This document shows positions 1-9,100 of a DNA stretch of 64,000 nucleotides, piece after piece. The stretch comes from Polaribacter sp. Z022 (GTDB lineage Bacteria > Bacteroidota > Bacteroidia > Flavobacteriales > Flavobacteriaceae), in NCBI RefSeq assembly GCF_023555495.1, contig NZ_JALCZO010000004.1, positions 248,001-312,000 on the forward strand, read 5' to 3'. Positions within the stretch are counted from its first letter, which is position 1. Every line of letters begins with the position of its first letter. Under the pieces are notes generated by a model, which was given only the letters and a program-made list of their open reading frames with translations, was not told the origin of the DNA and did no database searches. The translations under genes and the position numbers were made by a program.

Positions 1-36
1 AAAGGTAATAGTTCTAAAAAAATAGTAATAGAATAA
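1..36 (+). CDS. C-terminal tail of a truncated upstream gene, possibly a T9SS cargo
   Basis: Frame 1 is open from the window edge to a TAA at 34-36 and encodes KGNSSKKIVIE. A basic pair followed by a short hydrophobic strand and a terminal charged residue is how type A T9SS sorting domains usually finish; the nuclease at 3903 ends KKLIRK. A terminator-like hairpin follows at 60-97, as expected for the end of a forward gene. Only 11 residues are visible, so the assignment is inference from the ending alone. Confidence 0.4.
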   Translation, partial: KGNSSKKIVIE

Positions 37-59
37 AAAAACGAATATAGAAAAAGAAA

Positions 60-97
60 GGTTTGAGTTTTTTAAATATTTACTCAAACCTCCCTTT
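60..97. terminator. Hairpin terminator after the upstream gene
   Basis: A perfect 9-bp inverted repeat GGTTTGAGT / ACTCAAACC (60-68 and 82-90) encloses a 13-nt A/T loop and is followed by TCCCTTTTCTT. An A-rich tract lies on the other side, so it could act in both directions. Confidence 0.55.
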
Positions 98-159
98 TCT
101 TAAAGTTTTTAACCAAAAGAAGCAAAATAAACAACAAGTAGGAAAACTTTATTATAAAA

Positions 160-318
160 ATGGCTTTATTACAAATAGTACCTCCTCCTGCTCCCCCACC
201 TCCACCCCCAGGACTACCTGTAGATAATAATATTATTATATTGTTAATACTTGCTATAATTTATGCAAGCTTTGTAATAGTGTATAAAAAAGGAAAAAAT
301 TTAAAGTATATCCTTTAA
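160..318 (+). CDS. Small Pro-rich membrane protein with a PID-CTERM-like tail (52 aa)
   Basis: An ATG at 160 opens 52 codons ending in TAA at 316-318. The protein has a short N-terminus, a run of nine prolines broken by one alanine (residues 8-17), then GLPVDNN, a hydrophobic span of about 18 residues (24-41) and a Lys-rich end (KKGKN). Pro-rich linker + GLP[IV]D + one membrane span + basic tail is the layout of the PID-CTERM protein-sorting domain known from Bacteroidetes, thought to be handled by an exosortase-family enzyme (XrtF). Two departures are seen: Asp-Asn-Asn in place of the usual Asp-Gly-Gly, and no clear N-terminal signal peptide. It lies between a terminator and rsmB. No exosortase gene is in the window. 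The ORF is convincing; function and processing are inference. Confidence 0.6.
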   Translation: MALLQIVPPPAPPPPPPGLPVDNNIIILLILAIIYASFVIVYKKGKNLKYIL

Positions 319-382
319 ATTATTGAATATAATTATAACTTTAAATAAAATCTACTTAAGCAAAAAACAAAGGTAGATTTCG

Positions 383-390
383 TACATTTG
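383..390 (+). promoter_or_regulatory. Flavobacterial -7 element (TACATTTG) upstream of rsmB
   Basis: TACATTTG matches the Bacteroidetes -7 consensus TAnnTTTG exactly and lies 19 nt before the rsmB ATG. No TTG is present at the expected -33 distance, so only half of the promoter is supported. Confidence 0.45.
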
Positions 391-409
391 CTCCCCATTA
401 TAATAAAAA

Positions 410-1621
410 ATGAGACTACACAGAAACTTAACATTTGCTGTTATTGATAGCATTAGAGATATATTTAATGAAGGTGTTTATGCAGATAAAGCTGTAGAAA
501 AAGCCTTAAAAAGAGATAAACGTTGGGGTGCAAGAGATCGTAAATTTGTTGCTGAAACTATTTATGATATCGTAAGATGGAATAGACTATATGCAGAAAT
601 TGCTGAAGTAAAAGCTCCATTTGATAGAGATAATATTTGGAGATTATTTTCTGTTTGGTGTATTTTAAGAGGAATTGCATTACCAGATTGGAATCAAATT
701 GGTGATGTACCAGAAAGAAGAATAAAAGGTCGTTTTGCAGAATTATCTAAAACTAGAAAATTTAGAGAATCAATTCCAGATTGGATGGATGAACTTTGTG
801 CTTCAGAATTAGGTGAAGAAGTTTGGACTAAAGAAATCGCTGCATTAAACCAACAAGCTAAAGTAATTTTAAGAACAAATACTCTAAATATTTCTAGAGA
901 AGTTCTTCAAAAGAAATTAAGGTCAGAAAATGTAATTACAGAGTTTGTACCAAATCATCCAGACGCTTTAGTTTTACCAGAAAGAGCCAATGTTTTTAGA
1001 ACAGAAGCTTTTCATAATGGTTATTTCGAAGTTCAAGATGCTTCCTCTCAATTAGTTGCTGCTTATTGTGATGTAAAACCAGGTATGAAAGTTGTAGATA
1101 CTTGTGCTGGAGCTGGTGGTAAAACATTACATCTTTCTGCTTTAATGCAAAATAAAGGTCAGGTTATAGCTATGGATATTTACGAAAGTAAACTACGTAA
1201 ATTAAAAGTTAGAGCAAAAAGAAATAAAGCACATAATATAGATATGCGTGTAATAGATTCTACAAAACCTATTAAAAAATTACATGGAAAAGCAGATAGA
1301 GTTTTAATTGATGCTCCTTGTTCTGGTTTAGGTGTTATTCGTAGAAATCCAGATTCTAAATGGAAATTACAACCAGAATTTATAGATAATATTAAAAAAG
1401 TACAACAAGAAGTTTTACAACAATATTCTAAAATGGTAAAACCAGGAGGAAAATTAGTGTATGCAACATGTTCTATTTTACCTTCAGAAAATCAAGATCA
1501 AGTTAATACTTTCTTAACATCAGAATTCGGAAAAGAGTTTACCTTTGTTTCAGATAAAAAAGTATTAGCCCATATTTCTGGTTTTGACGGATTTTATATG
1601 GCTTTATTAGAAAGAAAATAA
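410..1621 (+). CDS. RsmB/NOP2-type RNA (cytosine-C5) methyltransferase
   Basis: A 403-residue SAM-dependent m5C methyltransferase of the NOL1/NOP2/Sun family, probably acting on 16S rRNA in the cytoplasm. An RsmB-like N-terminal helical region spans about 1-140. The Rossmann methylase fold begins near 205 with motif I DTCAGAGGKT (230-239). Motif IV DAPCSGLGVIRRNP (301-314) holds the Pro-Cys that releases product, and motif VI YATCSILPSENQ (351-362) holds the Thr-Cys whose cysteine attacks C6 of the base. Both catalytic cysteines (304 and 354) are present. It appears to be a single gene behind a -7 motif, with the secreted nuclease gene 76 bp downstream. Family is certain; the exact target base cannot be read from sequence. 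Confidence 0.93.
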   Translation: MRLHRNLTFAVIDSIRDIFNEGVYADKAVEKALKRDKRWGARDRKFVAETIYDIVRWNRLYAEIAEVKAPFDRDNIWRLFSVWCILRGIALPDWNQIGDVPERRIKGRFAELSKTRKFRESIPDWMDELCASELGEEVWTKEIAALNQQAKVILRTNTLNISREVLQKKLRSENVITEFVPNHPDALVLPERANVFRTEAFHNGYFEVQDASSQLVAAYCDVKPGMKVVDTCAGAGGKTLHLSALMQNKGQVIAMDIYESKLRKLKVRAKRNKAHNIDMRVIDSTKPIKKLHGKADRVLIDAPCSGLGVIRRNPDSKWKLQPEFIDNIKKVQQEVLQQYSKMVKPGGKLVYATCSILPSENQDQVNTFLTSEFGKEFTFVSDKKVLAHISGFDGFYMALLERK

Positions 1622-1697
1622 ACTTTTATATATAATTGCTAGTATAAGAGTTTAATGATATTGAAAAAGAAATCGTTTCAACTTATAATTTATTGTT

Positions 1698-3803
1698 ATG
1701 ATGAAAAGATTACTCTCTTTATTGGTAATTATTATTACTACAAATGCGTTTGCGCAACAAAACTATTATAGTGATGTTGACCTAAACTTAACTGGTTTAA
1801 CTTTAAAAGACGAATTAGCTACTAAAATTATTAGTACTCATTCTCAATTTTTATCTTATGACCAAATTTGGGATGCAAGCAAAGCAACTGATGTTAACCC
1901 TAATAATGCTCAAGAAGTTTTATTAATTTATGGTTTCGAAAACGGTACAGATTCAGATGCTACTAATGATAGAGAACGTGGTATTAATAGCAATAGCGGT
2001 TCTGTTGGTGATTGGAATAGAGAGCATGTTTTTTCTCAATCTTTAGGTGTTCCTCCTTTATCAGACTCTGGTCCTGGTTCAGATGCACATCATTTAAGAC
2101 CTGCAGATACTCAAAGAAACTCTTCAAGAAATAATAGAAAATTTACTTCTGGTTCTGGAAATTCTGGAGCACAAGCTAATGGAGGTTGGTATCCTGGAGA
2201 TGAATGGAAAGGAGATGTTGCTAGAATGATGATGTATATGTATGTAAGATATGGAGACAGATGTTTAATGACTAATATTGGTATTGGTAACAACGCTTCT
2301 ACTCCAGATGATATGATAGATTTATTTTTACAATGGAATGTAGAAGATCCTGTTTCAGATTTTGAAAGACAAAGAAATACGTATCATGAAAATACATCAA
2401 ATCAAAATGCGCAAGGAAATAGAAATCCTTTTATAGATAACCCTATTTTAGCAACAAGAATTTGGGGAGGTACAAAAGCAGAAGATACATGGGGAATTTA
2501 TACAAATAATGATACAGAAGCACCTTCTATTCCAACAAATATTTCAATTACAAACATTACAACTTTTTCTGTAGATATTTCTTGGGATGCTTCTACAGAT
2601 AATACAAAAACTACTAGTTATGATGTTTTTGTTGATGGATATTTAATTGTAAATACAACTACAACAAACACCAAAGTAACAGGTTTAAATTCTGATACTA
2701 ATTATGCTTTTACTGTATTAGCAAAAGATATTGCTAATAATTTATCAGCACAAAGTGTTGCTATAAACGCAACAACTTTAGCAGATTCTGAGGCACCAAC
2801 AATACCTACAAATATTATAATTAGTAATGAAACAGGTGAATCTTTTAAAATTTCTTGGGATGCTTCTACAGATAATACTGCTGTAACTGGTTATGATATT
2901 TATATAGATGGAACAAATTTATACACTACTTCAGAAACTACTTATACTGTTGCAAACCTTACCAATTCTACAACATATAGTGTACAAATTTTAGCAAAAG
3001 ATGCAAAAGACAATAAATCTGATTTAAGTACCAGTGTAAATGCAACAACTACAAATGGTTCTACAACAACAGCTAATGAATTATTCTTTTCAGAATATAT
3101 TGAAGGTTCTTCTAATATTAAAGCTTTAGAAATTGTAAACTTAACTAATGCAGATATAAATTTAAGTGCCTATAGTATTCAAAGGCAATCTAATGGTGGT
3201 TTAAATGGAGCAGATTGGGAGTGGGAACTCCAATTAACTGGTATTATAAAAACTCAAGATGTTTATGCTATTGCAAATGAAGCTTCAGGAGAATCTTCTT
3301 CTACTTCAGATCCTAATGTTGCCATAGCAGGGAAATTTTTAATTGATAATGCAGATTATATAAGAGTTCATGATGGAAACACAAATTTTGGAGCTCCTAT
3401 AAACTTTAACGGTAATGACCCTGTAGGTTTATTTAAAAATGGAGTATTAATAGATATTATTGGTACTTACAATGGTGGCTCAACAAACTTTGCAAAAGAT
3501 AAAACTTTAAGAAGAAAAAAAGGAGTTTCACAACCTAACACTGCTTTTGATATTGATAATGAATGGGATATTTACTCTAAAAACATAGTAGATGATTTTG
3601 GTAAACATAGTGCAATTGTACTTTCCACTGATAATTACATTGACAATAAAGTACAATTTTATCCAAACCCTGCTCAAAATAAATTATTCATTCAAAATAA
3701 TTCTAACTTAAAAATCAATAATATTAGTATTATAAATGCTCTTGGAAAACAAATTATTTCAATTCAAAAGTTCAATAAAGAAATTAATTTAAATAATTTA
3801 TAA
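1698..3803 (+). CDS. Secreted endonuclease I-FN3-FN3-lamin tail protein, sorting tail cut by a stop
   Basis: A 701-residue secreted nuclease. Residues 1-20 are a Sec signal peptide ending AFAQ. Residues about 25-265 are an endonuclease I (His-Me finger) domain with GDWNREH at 104-110 and the downstream HHLRP at 131-135. Two fibronectin type III domains follow (about 275-358 and 367-450), then a lamin-tail domain (about 458-605). The T9SS domain starts at FYPNPAQNK but is cut at a TAA at 3801-3803. Reading past the stop in the same frame gives KGIYILKFEIENKIYSTKF and a further TAA at 3870-3872, which is exactly the missing end of a type A sorting domain. Likely role: degrading extracellular DNA/RNA for nutrients. 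As written, the product should be exported to the periplasm but poorly recognised by T9SS. A sequencing error is the main alternative. Confidence 0.88.
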   Translation: MMKRLLSLLVIIITTNAFAQQNYYSDVDLNLTGLTLKDELATKIISTHSQFLSYDQIWDASKATDVNPNNAQEVLLIYGFENGTDSDATNDRERGINSNSGSVGDWNREHVFSQSLGVPPLSDSGPGSDAHHLRPADTQRNSSRNNRKFTSGSGNSGAQANGGWYPGDEWKGDVARMMMYMYVRYGDRCLMTNIGIGNNASTPDDMIDLFLQWNVEDPVSDFERQRNTYHENTSNQNAQGNRNPFIDNPILATRIWGGTKAEDTWGIYTNNDTEAPSIPTNISITNITTFSVDISWDASTDNTKTTSYDVFVDGYLIVNTTTTNTKVTGLNSDTNYAFTVLAKDIANNLSAQSVAINATTLADSEAPTIPTNIIISNETGESFKISWDASTDNTAVTGYDIYIDGTNLYTTSETTYTVANLTNSTTYSVQILAKDAKDNKSDLSTSVNATTTNGSTTTANELFFSEYIEGSSNIKALEIVNLTNADINLSAYSIQRQSNGGLNGADWEWELQLTGIIKTQDVYAIANEASGESSSTSDPNVAIAGKFLIDNADYIRVHDGNTNFGAPINFNGNDPVGLFKNGVLIDIIGTYNGGSTNFAKDKTLRRKKGVSQPNTAFDIDNEWDIYSKNIVDDFGKHSAIVLSTDNYIDNKVQFYPNPAQNKLFIQNNSNLKINNISIINALGKQIISIQKFNKEINLNNL

Positions 3804-3872
3804 AAAGGAATTTATATTCTTAAATTTGAAATTGAAAATAAAATTTATTCAACAAAGTTCATCAAAAATTAA
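3801..3872 (+). pseudogene. Read-through remnant of the T9SS sorting domain of the first nuclease
   Basis: In-frame continuation of the preceding gene beyond its TAA, ending at TAA 3870-3872 after 22 sense codons. The sequence around the stop is NNL-stop-KGIYILKF; flavobacterial tails normally read L-[SA]-KG-[IV]-Y, and the paralogue at 3903 has LAKGVYLLKI. A single C-to-A change in a TCA serine codon would create the TAA. No frameshift is needed. Confidence 0.8.
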
Positions 3873-3902
3873 TTTTTATTCCCCCTAAAAACTCAACTCA
3901 AT

Positions 3903-5984
3903 ATGAAAAAAAAATTACTATTCTTATCTTTATTTTTAACAGTATTAGTATCAGCTCAAGAATCTTATTATAATGATGTAGATTTAACTGCTACAGGTTT
4001 AATTTTAAAAGATAATTTAGCTACAAAAACCATAAATGCTCACACCAACACATTATCTTATGGTTGGAGTGCATTACAAAAAACAGACTTAAACCCAGAA
4101 AATAGTTCAGAAGTTCTATTAATTTATGGATATTCAACTTCTGGAACCACAGCAAGAACAAGAGGTGTTAATCAAAATGGTGGTGGTCAAGGTGATTGGA
4201 ACAGAGAACATACGTATGCCAAATCTTTAGGAAACCCCAATTTAGGTACTTCTGGTCCAGGTGCAGATGCACATCACTTAAGACCTTCAGATGTTAGTTT
4301 CAATAGCCAAAGAGGAAGTTTAAAATTTGCAGATGGTTCTGGTAATGCTGGTAATGTTTCTGGTGGATGGTATCCTGGTGATGAATGGAAAGGTGATATT
4401 GCAAGAATGATGATGTATATGTATTTACGCTATGGTAATCAGTGTAAACCAAATAATGTAGGTATTGGAAGCACTGCTTCTACTCCAGATGATATGATTG
4501 ATTTGTTTCTAGAATGGAATGCTGAAGATCCTGTTTCTGACTTTGAAAGACAAAGAAATACGTATCATGATTCTAACCAAACTTATGCTCAAGGAAACAG
4601 AAATCCTTTTATAGACAATGCTTATTTAGCTACAAGAATCTGGGGAGGTCCAGAAGCAGAAGATTTTTGGGGTATATATACTTCTAATGACAATCAAGCA
4701 CCTACTGTTCCTACAAATATTTCAACTAGTAACCCTACAATTACCACTGTAGATGTTTCTTGGTCTGCTTCTACAGATGATACAGCAGTTGTAGGATATG
4801 ATATTTATGTTGATGGAGTTTTAAACGGAAATTCTAATACAACTTCTTATAAAATTAACAACTTAAATCCAAACACTACAATTGCAATTACTGTTTCCGC
4901 TAAAGATGCTGCAAACAACAAATCAAATCAATCTAGTGCAGTTAACGCTACTACTTTACAAGATACAACAGCTCCATCAGTACCAACAAATATTACAATA
5001 ACAAATATTACAGGTACAAGTTTTAAAGTTAATTGGACTGCTTCAACAGATAATGCAGCAGTGGTTGGTTATGATGTTTATGTTGATGGTAGTTTAGACG
5101 GATCTACAGCTACTACAACATATTCAACTTCCAATCTAACAAACTCTACTACCTATAGTATAGAGGTATTAGCAAAAGATTCTGAAAATAATAAATCTTC
5201 AAAATCTACAGCAGTAAATGCTACAACTACAGATGGAAGCAGTAGTACTTCAGAATTATTCTTTTCAGAATATGTAGAAGGAAAAACTAATAATAAAGCT
5301 ATTGAAATTGTAAACTTAACAGATAACGCAATAGATTTATCTAGTTACAGTATTAAAAAACAATCAAATGGTGCTGGTTCTTGGGTAAATGAACTAGCTC
5401 TTAGTGGTACTATTAATGTAAATGATGTATTTGTAATCATCCATCCTGATGCTGATGATTCAACTTTAGTAAATGAAGCAGATATGGTAGCTCCTCTAGG
5501 TTCTAACTATGGAGCTCCAATCAACTTTAATGGAAATGACCCAGTAGGATTATTTAAAAATGATGTTCTTGTAGATATTATTGGGGTATTAAATGTTACT
5601 GCAAAAAACTATGAAGACATGACATTAAGAAGAAAATTAACCATTACAAGCCCAAATACAACATTTACATCAAGTGAATGGGATGAATTTGAAATTGAAA
5701 CTTATGATGGTATAGGTAAATATTCTAATACTGCAAGTTTAAAAAATTCTGAATTTATTAATTTTAAAATTTATCCAAATCCAGTAAATGGAAATAAAGT
5801 ATATTTTAAATTAAATACAGAATTAAATATTAATGTATATAATGTTTTAGGAAAATTAATTAAAACAGAAAAAGTAAATACCAAAAACAATAGTATTGAT
5901 GTTTCTAAATTAGCCAAAGGGGTTTATTTATTAAAAATTAACTCTACAAATCAATCAATTGCTAAAAAATTAATTAGAAAATAA
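3903..5984 (+). CDS. Secreted endonuclease I-FN3-FN3-lamin tail protein with intact T9SS domain
   Basis: A 693-residue paralogue of the gene just upstream, with the same domain order: signal peptide (1-18, ending VSAQ), endonuclease I domain with GDWNREHTYAKS and DAHHLRPSD, two FN3 domains each introduced by a PTNI-type strand, a lamin-tail domain beginning ELFFSEYVEGK, and a complete type A T9SS domain (IYPNPVNGNK ... LAKGVYLLKI ... KKLIRK). The product should be moved across the outer membrane and anchored or released. Long stretches such as GNRNPFID, GWYPGDEWKGD and NFNGNDPVGLFKN are shared with the neighbour, so the pair arose by tandem duplication. It is separated from the neighbour's read-through end by about 30 bp and followed by a strong terminator. 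Confident for family; the preferred nucleic acid is unknown. Confidence 0.93.
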   Translation: MKKKLLFLSLFLTVLVSAQESYYNDVDLTATGLILKDNLATKTINAHTNTLSYGWSALQKTDLNPENSSEVLLIYGYSTSGTTARTRGVNQNGGGQGDWNREHTYAKSLGNPNLGTSGPGADAHHLRPSDVSFNSQRGSLKFADGSGNAGNVSGGWYPGDEWKGDIARMMMYMYLRYGNQCKPNNVGIGSTASTPDDMIDLFLEWNAEDPVSDFERQRNTYHDSNQTYAQGNRNPFIDNAYLATRIWGGPEAEDFWGIYTSNDNQAPTVPTNISTSNPTITTVDVSWSASTDDTAVVGYDIYVDGVLNGNSNTTSYKINNLNPNTTIAITVSAKDAANNKSNQSSAVNATTLQDTTAPSVPTNITITNITGTSFKVNWTASTDNAAVVGYDVYVDGSLDGSTATTTYSTSNLTNSTTYSIEVLAKDSENNKSSKSTAVNATTTDGSSSTSELFFSEYVEGKTNNKAIEIVNLTDNAIDLSSYSIKKQSNGAGSWVNELALSGTINVNDVFVIIHPDADDSTLVNEADMVAPLGSNYGAPINFNGNDPVGLFKNDVLVDIIGVLNVTAKNYEDMTLRRKLTITSPNTTFTSSEWDEFEIETYDGIGKYSNTASLKNSEFINFKIYPNPVNGNKVYFKLNTELNINVYNVLGKLIKTEKVNTKNNSIDVSKLAKGVYLLKINSTNQSIAKKLIRK

Positions 5985-6011
5985 TTATTTTTTAATCTAT
6001 TTATTACAACA

Positions 6012-6042
6012 GGCACTTAATAAATTAAGTGCCTTTTTTTTT
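6012..6042 (+). terminator. Rho-independent terminator after the nuclease pair
   Basis: A 9-bp perfect stem GGCACTTAA / TTAAGTGCC (6012-6020 and 6025-6033) with a TAAA loop, followed directly by nine T residues. Confidence 0.9.
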
Positions 6043-6111
6043 GGTTAATAAACACGTGAATAACTATTAAATTTCAATAAGATTAATCTTAATTTTTAAT
6101 TTGAAAAAGGG

Positions 6112-6119
6112 TATTTTTG
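6112..6119 (+). promoter_or_regulatory. -7 element TATTTTTG upstream of purL
   Basis: TATTTTTG fits TAnnTTTG and lies 34 nt before the purL ATG. No well-placed -33 TTG is visible, so this is a partial match. Confidence 0.4.
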
Positions 6120-6153
6120 CATTTTTACAACAACACGCAAACAAAACCTAAAA

Positions 6154-9100
6154 ATGATTCATTTCTTTGGAAACAAAAACAGCAAAGTTTTCGCTGTTCA
6201 AACAACAAAAGAATTAACTACAGAAACTATTTCTAAACTAACTTGGTTATTTGGTAATCAACCAAAAATAGACCAAACAACTTTAGATGCTTTTTTTGTA
6301 GGTCCTAGAGCAGCAATGATTACTCCTTGGAGTACAAATGCTGTAGAAATCACTCAAAACATGGGGATTTCAGACATTATTAGAATTGAAGAATTTACTG
6401 CTTCTACGAAAGATTTTTCTGACTTTGACCCTATGATTTCAGAAAAATTCAATGAATTAAATCAAGAATCATTTTCTATTGATATTCAACCAGAAGCTAT
6501 TTTAGAGATTGATGACATAGCTACATACAATAATCAAGAAGGATTATCTTTAAGTGATGAAGAAGTTGCTTATTTAGAAGGTGTTGCAGAAAAAACAGGA
6601 AGAAAACTAACTGATTCTGAGGTTTTTGGCTTTAGTCAAGTAAACTCAGAACACTGTCGTCATAAAATATTTAATGGAACTTTTGTAATTGATGGAGAAG
6701 AAATGCCAACTTCTTTATTTAAATTAATTAAAGAAACATCAAAACAAAATCCTAACGATATTGTTTCTGCATATAAAGACAATGTTGCGTTTGTAAAAGG
6801 ACCTAAGGTGGAACAATTTGCACCAAAAAGTGCAGACAAACCAGATTTTTATGAAACTAAAGAATTTGAATCTGTAATTTCATTAAAAGCAGAAACTCAT
6901 AACTTTCCAACTACTGTAGAGCCTTTTAATGGAGCTGCAACTGGTTCTGGAGGAGAAATTAGAGATAGACTTGCTGGTGGTAAAGGTTCTTTACCTTTAG
7001 CAGGAACAGCTGTTTACATGACTTCATATTCTCGTTTAGAAGAAAAACGTCCTTGGGAGCAAAAATTTGAAGCAAGAGATTGGTTATACCAAACTCCAAT
7101 GGATATTTTAATTAAAGCCTCAAATGGAGCATCAGATTTTGGAAACAAATTTGGTCAACCTTTAATTGTTGGTTCTGTATTAACTTTTGAGCACGAAGAA
7201 AATGCTGCTTCTAGTGATGCTGCTGCAAGAAAATTAGGTTTCGATAAAGTAATTATGCAAGCTGGAGGAATTGGTTATGGAAAAGCAGAACAAGCCTTAA
7301 AAGATACGCCAAAAGATGGAGATAAAATTGTAATTCTTGGTGGAGAAAACTATAGAATTGGAATGGGTGGTGCTGCTGTTTCATCTGCTGACACAGGTGA
7401 ATTTGCTTCAGGAATTGAATTAAATGCTGTTCAACGTTCAAATCCAGAAATGCAAAAACGTGCTGCAAATGCAGTTCGTGGAATGGTAGAAAGTGATGAA
7501 AACTTTATTGTTTCTATTCACGATCATGGTGCAGGTGGACACTTAAATTGTTTATCTGAATTGGTAGAAGATACAGGTGGAAAAATTGATCTAGATAATT
7601 TACCAGTTGGTGACCCTACTCTATCTGCAAAAGAAATTATTGGTAACGAATCTCAAGAAAGAATGGGATTAGTAATTGCTGATAAACATTTAGAAACTTT
7701 ACATAAAATTGCTGACAGAGAACGTTCTCCTATATACGATGTTGGTGAAGTCACAGGAAATGACAGATTTACTTTCGAGTCTAAAACTACAGGTGAAAAA
7801 CCTATGGATTTAGCTTTAGAAGACATGTTTGGTTCATCTCCAAAAACAATAATGACAGACAAAACTGTTGTTAGAAAATATAAGAATCCTCGTTATAAAA
7901 CCAAAAATTTAAAAATCTATTTAGAGCAAGTTTTACAGTTAGAAGCTGTGGCTTGTAAAGATTGGTTAACAAATAAAGTAGACAGATGTGTTGGTGGTAA
8001 AGTTGCCAAACAACAATGTGTAGGTCCATTACAAATTCCGTTAAATAACTTGGGTGTAATGGCTTTAGATTATAATGGTAAAGAAGGTATAGCAACTTCA
8101 ATTGGACATTCTCCTATTTCTGCATTAATCAATCCAGAGGCTGGAAGTAGAAATGCAATTACAGAAAGTTTAACTAATATTATTTGGGCACCTTTAAAAG
8201 ATAATTTAGCTTCAATTTCATTGTCTGCAAACTGGATGTGGCCTTGTAAAAATGAAGGTGAAGATGCGCGTTTATATAAAGCTGTAAAAGCCGTTTCAGA
8301 ATTTTCTATTGATTTAGGAATCAATGTTCCAACAGGAAAAGATTCTTTATCAATGAAACAAAAATATCCTGATGGAGATGTAATTTCTCCAGGAACTGTA
8401 ATTATTTCTGCAGCTGGAAACTGTAATGAAATTAGTAAAGTTGTAGAGCCTGTTTTACAAGTTGATGGTGGTAACATTTACTACATCAATATTTCTCAAG
8501 ATGATTTTAAATTAGGGGGAAGCTCTTTCAATCAAGCATTAAATGCCATTGGAAATGAAGCTCCAGATGTTACAAATACTGCTTTTGTAAAAAACACTTT
8601 TAATACAATTCAAGAATTAATTAAAGCTAATAAAATTACTGCAGGACATGATATTGCTTCTGGTGGATTCATTACTACTTTGTTAGAAATGTGTTTTGCT
8701 GATGTAAATTTAGGAGCAGATTTTGATATTTCTTCATTAAACGAAGAAGATTCAATTAAAGTTTTATTCGCTGAAAACTCAGGAATTGTTTTTCAAGCAG
8801 ATGCTTCAGTAGAAAGTGTTTTAGCTGATAATAATATTGAGTTTTTCAATATTGGAACTGCAAATAATTCAGGAAAAGTAAACATCAAAAATAATGAAGA
8901 TAATTTCTCTTTTGATGTTACAGAACTAAGAGATGTTTGGTATAAAACTTCTTTCTTATTAGATCAAAAACAAACTGCTAACAATTTAGCTCAAGACAGA
9001 TTTGATAATTATAAAAAGCAACCTTTACAATACACGTTCCCTAAAAACTTTACAGGAAAACTACCTGTCATTTCGAGCGAAGTTGAGAAGCCAAAAGCTG

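Noticed and set aside
8070..8477. A 135-codon antisense frame inside purL
   Set aside because: It overlaps a highly conserved part of purL and has no recognisable domain or promoter.
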